A DNA stretch of 64,000 nt from an uncultured Fluviicola sp. (lineage in GTDB: Bacteria > Bacteroidota > Bacteroidia > Flavobacteriales_D > Crocinitomicaceae). This document shows positions 52,375 to 60,697 of the stretch, piece after piece; within the stretch, counting starts at the first letter, position 1; every line of letters begins with the position of its first letter. The stretch spans positions 124,001-188,000 of the forward strand of contig CAJVYC010000004.1 of assembly GCA_913009205.1 (NCBI GenBank). The letters are read 5' to 3'. The translations under genes and the position numbers were made by a program. The notes beneath the pieces are model-generated. The model saw only the letters and a list, made by a program, of their open reading frames with translations, ran no database searches and was not told where the DNA came from.

Positions 52375-53538
52375 TTAGTAGGTGAACTCACCATAAGGTG
52401 AATTGATTGTTAGTTTTTTGCCATCATGTGCTTCAACGCGACCTACAATTTGTGCATCGATATTAAATGATTTAGATATTGCTATAATCTCGTTGGCAAC
52501 TTCTTGTGGTACATAAATTTCCATTCGATGTCCCATATTGAAAACCTTGTACATTTCTTTCCATTCCGTGCCTGATTCTTTTTGAATTAAATCAAATAAG
52601 GGTGGAATATCGAATAGGTTATTCTTAATCACGTGAACGTTTTCTACAAAGTGAAGCACTTTTGTTTGCGCGCCACCAGAACAGTGTACCATTCCATGAA
52701 TATCGTTTCTGTGATTGTCTAAAATTTGTTTGATTACTGGAGCGTACGTTCTCGTTGGAGAAAGAACTAGTTTTCCAGCGTTGATTGGTGCGTTAACATC
52801 TTCCGTTAATCCTTTTGATCCTGAATAAACAAGATCGCTTGGTACTGAAGGGTCAAAGCTTTCAGGGTATTTTTCGGCCAAAGTTTTATTGAAAACATCG
52901 TGGCGTGCAGATGTCAATCCGTTGCTTCCCATTCCGCCGTTGTATTCGGTTTCATATGTCGCTTGACCAAAAGAAGCCAATCCAACTATAACGTCACCGT
53001 CTTGAATGTTGTGGTTTGATATTACGTCAGAACGCTTCATTCGACAAACAACCGTTGAATCAACGATGATTGTACGAACCAAATCACCAACATCAGCAGT
53101 TTCTCCGCCTGTTGAGTGAATTCCAATTCCTTGCGATCTTAAATCCGTTAGAATTTCTTCCGTTCCATTAATGATAGCAGATAATACTTCTCCAGGAATG
53201 AGGTTCTTGTTTCGCCCAATAGTCGATGAAAGAAGAATGTTATCGGTAGCACCAACACACAAAAGATCATCAAGATTCATGATCAATGCATCCTGAGAAA
53301 TCCCTTTCCAAACTGAAAGATCATTCGTCTCTTTCCAATACATGTAAGCCAAAGAAGATTTAGTACCCGCTCCATCAGCGTGCATTACAACACAATAGTC
53401 CTCATCGCCACTTAAGTGATCGGGAACAATTTTACAAAATGCTTGAGGAAATAATCCTTTGTCAACATTCTTAATTGCGTTGTGAACATCTTCTTTTCCA
53501 GCGGAAACACCACGGAGATTATATCTTGTATCTGCCAT
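52375..53538 (-). CDS. purM: phosphoribosylformylglycinamidine cyclo-ligase (AIR synthase)
   Basis: 387 residues, longer than E. coli PurM (345) but of the type found in Flavobacteriia. AGTKSSLAYMYWKE near 56-69, LDDLLCVGATDNIL near 90, GIGIHSTGGETADVGDLVRT near 140-160, and GMVHCSGGAQTKVLHF near 285 match the AIR-synthase fold and its ATP/FGAM site. It closes the imidazole ring in purine synthesis. First of the purM-prfA-pyrF run, with a TAATTTTG box upstream. Confidence 0.93.
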   Translation of the reverse strand: MADTRYNLRGVSAGKEDVHNAIKNVDKGLFPQAFCKIVPDHLSGDEDYCVVMHADGAGTKSSLAYMYWKETNDLSVWKGISQDALIMNLDDLLCVGATDNILLSSTIGRNKNLIPGEVLSAIINGTEEILTDLRSQGIGIHSTGGETADVGDLVRTIIVDSTVVCRMKRSDVISNHNIQDGDVIVGLASFGQATYETEYNGGMGSNGLTSARHDVFNKTLAEKYPESFDPSVPSDLVYSGSKGLTEDVNAPINAGKLVLSPTRTYAPVIKQILDNHRNDIHGMVHCSGGAQTKVLHFVENVHVIKNNLFDIPPLFDLIQKESGTEWKEMYKVFNMGHRMEIYVPQEVANEIIAISKSFNIDAQIVGRVEAHDGKKLTINSPYGEFTY

Positions 53539-53554
53539 AATTCAATGTAAGATG

Positions 53555-53562
53555 CAAAATTA
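53555..53562 (-). promoter_or_regulatory. -7 box of the purM promoter (TAATTTTG)
   Basis: Minus-strand TAATTTTG is an exact TAnnTTTG, 16 bases before the purM ATG. No good -33 box is seen. Confidence 0.45.
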
Positions 53563-53719
53563 GCAATTCTACTTTATATATATACTTTTTAGTTTAGAAG
53601 TTCAGGGTTCGAAGGTATTAGTGATACGTTTAGCGTTATGTGTTCGAGATTCAATTGGGGCTCGAAGCCATAAACTAAATTATACTGTCAACTTGCGCCT
53701 GGAAAAAATGAAATCATTT

Positions 53720-53902
53720 TTATTTCCAAAACTTCCACCATCGTTTCGATGATCCTTCAATGTCTTCGTGAATAATTAATTCGATAGGCTTAACTTCAAC
53801 CTTGTTTTTATCGCGCCATTCGCCTTTTGAGCGAACCCATGTTTTCTCGATGCCGAGTAATGTTAACTCTACCTTGCTTGATTTGTTTACTGCATTTTCC
53901 AT
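53720..53902 (-). CDS. small hypothetical protein, 60 residues
   Basis: Starts at an ATG (MENAVNKSSKVELTLLGIEK) and ends in a Trp/Lys-rich tail, RWWKFWK. No signal or membrane helix. Codon use is ordinary. It stands alone between purM and the PhnA-domain gene. Probably expressed, but the family is unknown and it could be spurious. Confidence 0.45.
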   Translation of the reverse strand: MENAVNKSSKVELTLLGIEKTWVRSKGEWRDKNKVEVKPIELIIHEDIEGSSKRWWKFWK

Positions 53903-54213
53903 AATACATTATTTTTAATAGATTTTTATTCTCGTGCGCTTTGCATGTTCGCCTTAGCTGTAAACAGATTATTCTTCCCAAATATATTTCAACAGAACAA
54001 TCTGCTTCCAAGTTTTCTTATAGAAATTACGATGTAATTTACTGATTTACAAATAAATGTAGTTTTTTTTATCAAATCAAGTTAGGCAATGAATATTTTT
54101 GGTTTTATGAGATATGAGTGGGGGGTTCGGATTCCAATTTCAACTAGAAAACGTATGCCCGTTCAATTAAAATTGCACTTTCGGTAAAAAAAACCTTACT
54201 ATTGATTTCAATT
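53903..54213. other. 311-bp spacer upstream of the PhnA-domain gene
   Basis: AT-rich DNA with poly-A and poly-T tracts. Near its right end ATTG (54173-54176), 20 bases, and TACTATTG (54197-54204) form a weak promoter for the PhnA-domain gene, 9 bases from its ATG. Nothing else was recognised. Confidence 0.4.
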
Positions 54214-54786
54214 ATGAGTTTAGAAAAAGAACTATTAGCAAGAAGCGGAGGAACATGTGAACTTTGCAGAGCGGTAGAAGATTTAAATGTATTTGTTGTG
54301 GCGCCTAAAAAAGGATACGATGCGGACGATGCGGTTCATATTTGTTCTGCTTGCAATGGTCAATTGACTAGCGATGTGGATGTGGATTCAAACCACTGGC
54401 GTTGTTTAAACGATAGCATGTGGAGCGAAGTTTCTGCGGTTAAAGTTTTAGCGTATAGAATGCTGCATCAATTGAAAGGTGAAGGTTGGCCGAATGATCT
54501 GATTGATATGATGTATTTAGAAGAAGACGATCTAAAGTGGGCCAAAGAAAGCATTGCAGACGAGTCTGAAGAGAAAGTGATCCACCGCGATAGCAATGGC
54601 GTTATTTTAAGTCCAGGTGATTCAGTTGTAGTGATCAAAGATTTAAAAGTTTCAGGTTCTAGCCTTGTTGCAAAAAGAGGAACAGCGGTACGGAATATTT
54701 CTTTGGTGTATGACAATGCGGAACAAATTGAAGGTAAGGTTGACGGACAAACAGTTGTACTATTGACGAAATATCTTAAGAAATAG
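54214..54786 (+). CDS. PhnA-domain (YjdM-like) zinc-ribbon protein
   Basis: 190 residues from the ATG at 54214. N-terminal zinc ribbon: CELCRAVEDLNVFVV at about 13-27 and HICSACNGQL at about 44-53, two C-x2-C pairs. The C-terminal PhnA domain is at about 120-190: IHRDSNGVILSPGDSVVVI, DLKVSGSSLVAKRGT and IEGKVDGQTVVLLTKYLKK. Despite the name, the family is not a phosphonoacetate hydrolase and its role is unclear. Acid-rich middle segment. Confidence 0.9.
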   Translation: MSLEKELLARSGGTCELCRAVEDLNVFVVAPKKGYDADDAVHICSACNGQLTSDVDVDSNHWRCLNDSMWSEVSAVKVLAYRMLHQLKGEGWPNDLIDMMYLEEDDLKWAKESIADESEEKVIHRDSNGVILSPGDSVVVIKDLKVSGSSLVAKRGTAVRNISLVYDNAEQIEGKVDGQTVVLLTKYLKK

Positions 54787-54837
54787 TCTAAATTAATCCG
54801 AAGTAAAGCGTTGATGGTTTGAAGGGAGTTCTTCGAA

Positions 54838-54905
54838 TCTCAAGCAATAATGCGTTCCTATCCTCTCGCTATTGCGGGATACTGTTCCGGATAGCTGTTC
54901 GGATA
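54838..54905. repeat. inverted-repeat-rich segment at the end of the kinase relic
   Basis: GCAATA and TATTGC, TATCC and GGATA, and TTCCGGATAGCTGTTCGGATA give several overlapping inverted repeats. The last is a degenerate form of the TTCCGATAATTATCGGAA palindrome upstream of serS. The segment abuts the truncated end of the histidine-kinase relic. Confidence 0.4.
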
Positions 54906-54909
54906 AACT

Positions 54910-55305
54910 TTAAATTAATTGAAGTCCGAGCGATTCAGCATCTTCAATATTGAAGTCCTTATCGTAACCATTTCCATTGTCACCAATGCACAAACTATAA
55001 TCCGAAGCTCCATTGTTGTCAAACCTATGGCAGATTTCGCCGGTTTGGTTGATGTTAAATCCGTGTTTTAGTGAATTGGTTATTATTTCACTGATCAACA
55101 ACCCAAGTGGAATCGAAGTATTAATGTTCAGTGAGATTTCATCCGCCTCAATATTGAGGGTTATATGACTTCTGGCAGCATTCATCGATTCAAACAATGG
55201 ATGAATCAATTTTTCCAAATAACTCCCGTAATTGATTTGCGAGAAGTCATTAGATTGTTACAACAATGCATGAACGAGGGCCATTGAGCTAATCCGATTC
55301 GGTTT
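54910..55305 (-). pseudogene. fragment of a HisKA_2-type sensor histidine kinase
   Basis: Minus-strand reading from 55305: KPNRISSMALVHALL, a TAA at 55258-55260, then QSNDFSQINYGSYLEKLIHPL, LNINTSIPLGLLISEIITNSLKHGF and LCIGDNGNGYDKDF, ending ESLGLQLI then stop. This is the end of the HisKA_2 dimerisation domain plus the N box and G1 box of its HATPase; the intact family would continue after LGLQLI. The N-terminal sensor, the phospho-His, and the end of the ATPase are missing, and the stop replaces the usual Tyr of ALVHEKLYQS. Clearly a relic. Confidence 0.88.
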
Positions 55306-55314
55306 TTAATCATA

Positions 55315-56277
55315 CTAGTTTTTCCAACGTGTTTCCTTCCATTCTTTTCGTTCTTTTCTGGACAGGAATGTCCAGGCCACAATTCTACTCGACTTATTGC
55401 CTGTTCCCAAAGGAATCATTTTAATCTGAAGCGCTTCTGCTCTCTCTAATAATTGATAAATTCCTTTAAGGTTCGATTGTTTAGACACTAAAGTTGAAAA
55501 CCAATAACAGTTTTTAGAGATCACTTTACTTTCTCGAATCATGTTCTGGATAAATCGATATTCGCCCCCGTCATACACAAGCTCTTTGCTAATTCCCGCT
55601 AAATTTAATTCTGCTGGATTGACTTTTTTTCCGGATAAATTCTTCGTTTTTCGTTGTGTTCCTTTTTGAGCTTCTTCAATCGATGAATGAAAAGGAGGGT
55701 TGCAGATCGTTAGATCAACTTTCTCTGCTTTGCCGAGGATGCCTTGAAAAATATTTTTTGGATTTTTTTGTAATCGGCATTCAACCTTGCCTTTTAACGA
55801 TGAATTGGAATTGACAATATTCTGCGCTGATTCAATCGATAGAGGATTAATATCCGATCCAATAAAGTTCCATTGGTGTTCTGTGATACCAATTATTGGG
55901 TAAATGCAACTCGCTCCAAGACCAACGTCAAGACATGTGATTTTATCACCCGTTGGGATTGTTCCAAAATTATTTTCGCACAATAAATCCGCCATGTAAT
56001 GGATGTAATCTGCTCGCCCTGGTATTGGAGGGCATAAATTTTCATCTGGAAATTCCCAATTCTCTAATCCATAATAATGGCTGAGCAATGCCTTATTCAA
56101 AAGTTTTATCGCCAATGGACTTGAAAAATCGATTGAGTCGTCTCCAAATTTATTGGGGCTTACATGTTTTTTCAATTTTGGCGCAGCAGTTATTAATGCA
56201 CTCAAATCATATCTTTCTCGATTTTTATTTCGAGGGTGTAGTCTTGCTTTTTCTTGTTGATTTTTTTTTAAAGACAT
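55315..56277 (-). CDS. rlmF: 23S rRNA (adenine1618-N6)-methyltransferase
   Basis: 320 residues, the RlmF/YbiN size. LHPRNKNRERYDLSAL near 13-28 is the family opening, CLDVGLGASCIYPIIG near 114-129 the SAM loop, and TICNPPFHSS near 195 the N6-adenine N-P-P-F motif, followed by the NLSGKKVNPAELNLAG segment. It methylates A1618 of 23S rRNA. Its stop falls near the left end of the kinase relic. Confidence 0.93.
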   Translation of the reverse strand: MSLKKNQQEKARLHPRNKNRERYDLSALITAAPKLKKHVSPNKFGDDSIDFSSPLAIKLLNKALLSHYYGLENWEFPDENLCPPIPGRADYIHYMADLLCENNFGTIPTGDKITCLDVGLGASCIYPIIGITEHQWNFIGSDINPLSIESAQNIVNSNSSLKGKVECRLQKNPKNIFQGILGKAEKVDLTICNPPFHSSIEEAQKGTQRKTKNLSGKKVNPAELNLAGISKELVYDGGEYRFIQNMIRESKVISKNCYWFSTLVSKQSNLKGIYQLLERAEALQIKMIPLGTGNKSSRIVAWTFLSRKERKEWKETRWKN

Positions 56278-56482
56278 GATTTATTGCGATTTCTCGTGTG
56301 GATATTTATTATGTCAATACCTGAATTGATACTTCCTTATTTCTTAATTGACTGTAAAAGTAGGGTTATCGTTTGTTTTCTCCATTCTTTAGCGGCTCTA
56401 AATGAATTCGAATTCATTTTCTCATTTGGATTTTTAAGTGGTCTTGATTCAAGAAGAAGCGTTGTTTTATTCAATTCTAAAG

Positions 56483-57580
56483 CTATTGAATCATCAATTT
56501 TTTGGAGAAAAGAGTAAGTCCCGAGCAGTCTTTAGCGATTAAAAAGTAAGTGCCTTTCGTTAAATCAGCGATCCAAATGGATTGGCTATCAGAAGTTTTT
56601 CGCAATATGCCTAGTGCATCATAAATTTCCACAGTTAAAAAATCAACGTCCTTTAATTTTATGCAATCAGAAGCTGGATTGGGGTAAATACAAGCTTTAC
56701 TCGGATCGATAGCATCAATGTTTAGCGTGGATTGATTAAGTCTATAAAGTGTTGGAGGCCCAATGATGTTTACCTCTGAAGTAAGGTAATATTGATTGGC
56801 CTCGAAACGCGTGATGCTTTCTATTTGAATCGATGCGCCTGCCGGCAAGGTTAGTAGGTAACGGTTAATTATTCCGTTCGAAAAATCATTTGAAGTAAAA
56901 CCACTTATCTCAACAATAAAAGGAACTGTAAATGTATAGCCAGAAAGTAGAATGGTATTTGTGCTATCATTATACGTGCCGCCAGTTATTAGCCCTTGAA
57001 CATCAATGCTATCTACTTTTTCTATTTGATAAGTCCCAGGTGTTTTTGGTAAAGCGTAAATGTTTGTCCAATTATTGACCCAATTTTTAGTGAAAATGAA
57101 TAAGCTATCGTTGTAAGAAAACATCGATTCTGCATCGAAATTTGTAGACAATGGACTTGGGCTAAAATCTGTTTGGTCGAAATAAGAAAAGTTGATCATA
57201 TCCACCGTGACAGTATCGTTAGGAGTCAATAAGTAATCCGAAATTAGCAGGCGATAAACTTTTAAATCAGTTCTAGAACCACTGTTGTTTCCAAAATCGG
57301 CGATGTAGATGTAGGAGCTATCAAAACAAATGTCTTCCCAGTCCGTGTTTGTGGCATTTTCAATAAATACAGAACGGGTAATATTACCAGAAATGCTATC
57401 TATTTCATAGAGCATAGGTTCTCCTCCGGAATCGTTATGGGTAATAAGTTTTCCTTCTAAATAAATCAAGCCTGAGGTCTCCTGTATAGAATCTTGAAGT
57501 GTCGCTAAGTGTATTAATTGTTGTCCAAAACCAAGGAGCGGTAAAGTACACACAAACAGTAAAACGAATTTTAATTTCAT
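56483..57580 (-). CDS. secreted protein with T9SS type A sorting domain
   Basis: 365 residues with signal peptide MKLKFVLLFVCTLPLLGFGQ. The body (25-285) has repeated beta-strand units with TSGLIYLEGKLITHNDSGGE, DWEDICFDSSYIYIADFGNN and FDAESMFSYNDSLFIFTKNW, the pattern of a six-bladed propeller similar to SdiA-regulated/esterase-like proteins. From about 300 (CIYPNPASDCIKLKDVD) to the end is a Por secretion tail. Probably exported through the type IX system. Ligand unknown. Confidence 0.82.
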   Translation of the reverse strand: MKLKFVLLFVCTLPLLGFGQQLIHLATLQDSIQETSGLIYLEGKLITHNDSGGEPMLYEIDSISGNITRSVFIENATNTDWEDICFDSSYIYIADFGNNSGSRTDLKVYRLLISDYLLTPNDTVTVDMINFSYFDQTDFSPSPLSTNFDAESMFSYNDSLFIFTKNWVNNWTNIYALPKTPGTYQIEKVDSIDVQGLITGGTYNDSTNTILLSGYTFTVPFIVEISGFTSNDFSNGIINRYLLTLPAGASIQIESITRFEANQYYLTSEVNIIGPPTLYRLNQSTLNIDAIDPSKACIYPNPASDCIKLKDVDFLTVEIYDALGILRKTSDSQSIWIADLTKGTYFLIAKDCSGLTLFSKKLMIQ

Positions 57581-57634
57581 ACTTGAACTTAGCTCCGTAA
57601 ATATAGTATAACTGATTGATTAATAGCTGCTAGA

Positions 57635-57841
57635 TTATCCGTTTGCCGAGTGCTTAACCAAATATTCGTTAGGTCGAATATGTCGCTTCTTAAATCCGCC
57701 GCCGCAATTTGGATCGACCTAATTCAAATTTACTTCAACACAATCTTTACAAAATGTGCATTCAAAAGAACAGATTATTGTGTTTTAACTTTCGTTTGGA
57801 AGCTCGGAGTTACAGTATTCGCAGCGCGTTTTGATTTTAAG
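57635..57841 (-). pseudogene. DUF1272 zinc-protein relic
   Basis: On the minus strand the frame reads LKIKTRCEYCNSELPNES, a TAA at 57785-57787, NTIICSFECTFCKDCVEVNLN, a TAG at 57719-57721, and VDPNCGGGFKKRHIRPNEYL, ending at a TAA (57635-57637). The C-x2-C, CSFECTFC-x2-C and C-P/x-NCGGGF-x-RRP/IRP pattern is the DUF1272 family, whose members are about 60-75 residues. All the zinc cysteines except possibly one remain, but two stops and no start are present, and it directly follows topB. Confidence 0.88.
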
Positions 57842-57848
57842 AATCGGG

Positions 57849-59963
57849 TTATTTCTTGTCGAATTGAATGTTGAATTGCTCGTCCATTAAAAAGCGGCCT
57901 TCAATCTTTTCTTGGTTGGAAGGATCTGTAATTCCCTTGATCCAACCTGTTTTCTTCTTTTTGATTAGGTCTTTCAGTTGGTTGTCTGTTAATTTTTTGC
58001 CCATCAAATCGAACGGAACTTTGAACCCGCATTCCTTGAAATTTGTGCAACCTGTTGCTGATTTCCCTTTCATCAATTTCGTCGACTTGCACTTTGGGCA
58101 ATTCATTTCTTCAAATGAAATCAATTTTTTTTCGCGCTTCTTTGGTTCTGCCTTTTGAGTGGCAGCTTCAGCAGCACGGAAATGTTGCATTGGTCGGTGT
58201 CTATTGAAAATTACGTCATCCGTAATTCCACGAACCATCGTGTACAATTCTTGCTTAAAGACGTCAAGATTGTATTCGCCTTTTTCAATCAAGCGAATTT
58301 TCCGTTCCCAGTCGCCGGTCAGTTCTGCACTTTTTAGCAATTCGTTTTGAATCGTGTCAATCAGCGCGATCCCAGTTGAAGTTGCTACTAAGTTCTTTCG
58401 TTTTTTCTCAACGTATTTTCTGCGGAAAAGTGTTTCAATAATATTTGCTCGAGTAGAAGGCCGTCCGATCCCGTTGTCCTTCATTAGTTCCCGCATTTCC
58501 TCATCGTCGACTTGCTTTCCGGCGCTTTCCATAGCTCTAAGTAAGGTCGCCTCTGTGTAATACTTTGGAGGTGATGTTTTTCCTTTATGGACAAAAGGTT
58601 CATGCGGACCTTTTTCACTTTCATCGAAGTGCGGCATTATCTTTTCTTCCTCTTTATCTTTATTAGCATTTTTGTCTTCTGAAACGTACAATTCACGCCA
58701 ACCTAATTTCAAAATTTGTTTCCCAGTTGCTTTGAATTCTAAATCCCCAACTTTACCTAAAACCGTCGTAGTTGAAACGAGGCAAGGTGGATAGAAAACG
58801 GCAATAAACCTTCGAACGATTAAATCGTAAATGTTTTGTTCTGCATGCGTTACTCCAGATGGAGTTACGCCCGTTGGTATAATCGCATGATGATCCGTGA
58901 CTTTCTTGTCGTCGAAAACCGTTTTTGTTTTCGGAATAGGATTTTTTAGTAAGCTCTCTGTGAATCGAGAATAGTATTGCAACCCTTTTAAAATATTTGG
59001 TATTTTTGGATGCAAATCATCGGTCAAGTAGGTTGTATCAACTCTTGGATACGTCACCAATTTCTTTTCGTACAATCCTTGAATCAACTTTAAGGTTTCA
59101 TCGGCAGAGTAACCGTATTTCTTGTTGGCGTCTACTTGAAGCGAAGTCAAATCATACAATCTTGGATTTCCTTCTTTCCCCTCTTTTTGCTCAAAAGAAG
59201 TGATTTCAAATTCTTTGTCTTTTAGGTATTCAAGTCCATTTTTTGCCTTTTCCGCTGATTTCAATCTAGGAATTTGACAACTGAATTCTTGATCTTTATA
59301 TTTCGTTTTAAGTTCCCAGTATTCATGAACATCAAAAGCGTCAATTTCCTTAGATCTCTGAACGATCATCGCTAGAGTAGGGGTCTGAACACGCCCAATT
59401 GATAAGGTCGATTTACCTTGGCCGAACTTCTTTGTAAACAATCGCGTTCCGTTGATTCCAAGCATCCAATCACCAATAGCTCTTGCGCTACCAGCAGCAT
59501 ACAAATTGTCGTATTTCGAAGCGTCTTGAAGTTTTTCAAATCCTTCCTTAATCGCCTCTTCGGTCAATGATGATATCCACAAACGTTTGATGGGAACCTT
59601 GCATTTTGCCTTCAATAAAACCCACCGTTGAATGAGTTCTCCTTCTTGCCCAGCATCCCCGCAGTTTATGACTTCGTTACAGTTTTGGACCAAGCGTGCT
59701 ATTGTATTGAATTGCTTTTCCACACCTTGATTTTGAATCAGCTTAATTCCAAAATTTGCTGGAACAATTGGAAGGTCTTCTAGTTTCCAATATTTCCAAT
59801 TTTCGTTGTAATCGTGTGGCTCTTTTAGTGTACATAAGTGCCCAAACGTCCATGTTACCTGATATCCGTTTCCTTCAAAATAACCGTCTTTGCGCTGCTT
59901 CGCTCCGAGAATTTCGGCGATGTCTTTTGCAACACTAGGTTTTTCAGCTATACAGACTTTCAT
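57849..59963 (-). CDS. topB: DNA topoisomerase III
   Basis: 704 residues. TOPRIM start KVCIAEKPSVAKDIAEILGA and GDAGQEGELIQRWVL near 97-111, then the active-site Tyr block KKLVTYPRVDTTYLTDDL near 300, and DNGIGRPSTRANIIE near 490. The C-terminal part has a zinc ribbon MNCPKCKSTKLMKGK...CTNFKECGFKVPFD and a KKKKTGWIKGI tail, which is the Bacteroidota type. It decatenates DNA using single-strand passage. Confidence 0.95.
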   Translation of the reverse strand: MKVCIAEKPSVAKDIAEILGAKQRKDGYFEGNGYQVTWTFGHLCTLKEPHDYNENWKYWKLEDLPIVPANFGIKLIQNQGVEKQFNTIARLVQNCNEVINCGDAGQEGELIQRWVLLKAKCKVPIKRLWISSLTEEAIKEGFEKLQDASKYDNLYAAGSARAIGDWMLGINGTRLFTKKFGQGKSTLSIGRVQTPTLAMIVQRSKEIDAFDVHEYWELKTKYKDQEFSCQIPRLKSAEKAKNGLEYLKDKEFEITSFEQKEGKEGNPRLYDLTSLQVDANKKYGYSADETLKLIQGLYEKKLVTYPRVDTTYLTDDLHPKIPNILKGLQYYSRFTESLLKNPIPKTKTVFDDKKVTDHHAIIPTGVTPSGVTHAEQNIYDLIVRRFIAVFYPPCLVSTTTVLGKVGDLEFKATGKQILKLGWRELYVSEDKNANKDKEEEKIMPHFDESEKGPHEPFVHKGKTSPPKYYTEATLLRAMESAGKQVDDEEMRELMKDNGIGRPSTRANIIETLFRRKYVEKKRKNLVATSTGIALIDTIQNELLKSAELTGDWERKIRLIEKGEYNLDVFKQELYTMVRGITDDVIFNRHRPMQHFRAAEAATQKAEPKKREKKLISFEEMNCPKCKSTKLMKGKSATGCTNFKECGFKVPFDLMGKKLTDNQLKDLIKKKKTGWIKGITDPSNQEKIEGRFLMDEQFNIQFDKK

Positions 59964-60049
59964 TTGATTGGATTATGGCGGGATATAAAAATAGTGAAAA
60001 CGGAGCCTGATTTGGCCGTCGTGAACTTGGTTTTATCAACAAGTTTTAA

Positions 60050-60184
60050 GCGTTATTTTAGATCGCTTCACTTTTGGATCGCCCTTTGGGCTTTTGGACT
60101 AATTCCGATTTCAATAAAACCGACAATAAATCCAAAAGGCGCAGCCGATCCAAGAACGAAGTGATCTAAAAGCGCAGCGATCCA
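60050..60184. repeat. dispersed repeat copy 4: long imperfect hairpin
   Basis: A left arm (60050-60098: TTTTAGATCGCTTCACTTTT, GGATCGCCCTTTGGGCTTTT, GGA) pairs with a right arm (60131-60174: TCCAAAAGGCGCAGCCGATC, CAAGAACGAAGTGATCTAAA, AGCGC) over about 40 positions, with a 32-base loop. The right end carries another CTAAAAGCGCAGCGATCCA unit. It separates folA from topB. Confidence 0.8.
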
Positions 60185-60190
60185 GATGTT

Positions 60191-60697
60191 CTATCTTCTA
60201 GAATATTTCATTACCCCAAAGCTCGCCTTATGTTTCTCATCAATATCCTGCTTCATGATCGTTTCCACCGTCCACTTTTTTAAATCAAAATCTGGGAAAA
60301 AGGTGTCCGCACCGTATTTGTGATTAATATGCGTGATGTACATTTCATCGATAATTCCAGCTTCAAGGGCCAACTTATAGATTTGACCTCCTCCAATAAT
60401 GAAAACTGTTCTTTCCGTTTCATTTTTGTAGAATTCCATGCAGGCTTCTAATGAATTAAATATTTGACAATTTTCTGCTTCAAATCCTGCTGTTCGAGTT
60501 AGTACAACATTTTCTCTACCCGGCAATGGGCGGTATTTTTCTGGGATCGAGTCGTAGTTTTTTCTTCCCATCACAACAATTTCTCCTTTGGTAGTGTCCT
60601 TGAAAAACTTCATGTCGTTCGGCATGTGCCACATCAAATCATTATCTCTTCCAATTCCTCTTTCGAGGTCCATCGCAACAATTAGAGCTATTTTCAT
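60191..60697 (-). CDS. folA: dihydrofolate reductase
   Basis: 168 residues. IALIVAMDLERGIGRDNDLMWHMPNDMKFF at the N-terminus (family I-A-x-x-x-G-x-I-G-x-x-x-x-L-P-W region, with Trp before H-M-P), VVMGRKNYDSIPEKYRPLPGR near 40-60, and FIIGGGQIYKLAL near 98. It reduces dihydrofolate, which thymidylate synthase produces, so its place in a thyA-capA-folA unit is functional. It overlaps the CapA-like gene by four bases. Confidence 0.96.
   Translation of the reverse strand: MKIALIVAMDLERGIGRDNDLMWHMPNDMKFFKDTTKGEIVVMGRKNYDSIPEKYRPLPGRENVVLTRTAGFEAENCQIFNSLEACMEFYKNETERTVFIIGGGQIYKLALEAGIIDEMYITHINHKYGADTFFPDFDLKKWTVETIMKQDIDEKHKASFGVMKYSRR

Noticed and set aside
56284-56517. 77-codon plus-strand frame between rlmF and the T9SS gene
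   Set aside because: Its 3' end overlaps the T9SS gene antisense, composition is ordinary intergenic, and no family or promoter supports it.
57650-57874. 74-codon plus-strand frame after the T9SS gene
   Set aside because: The opposite strand holds the clear DUF1272 relic and the end of topB, which explain the open frame.
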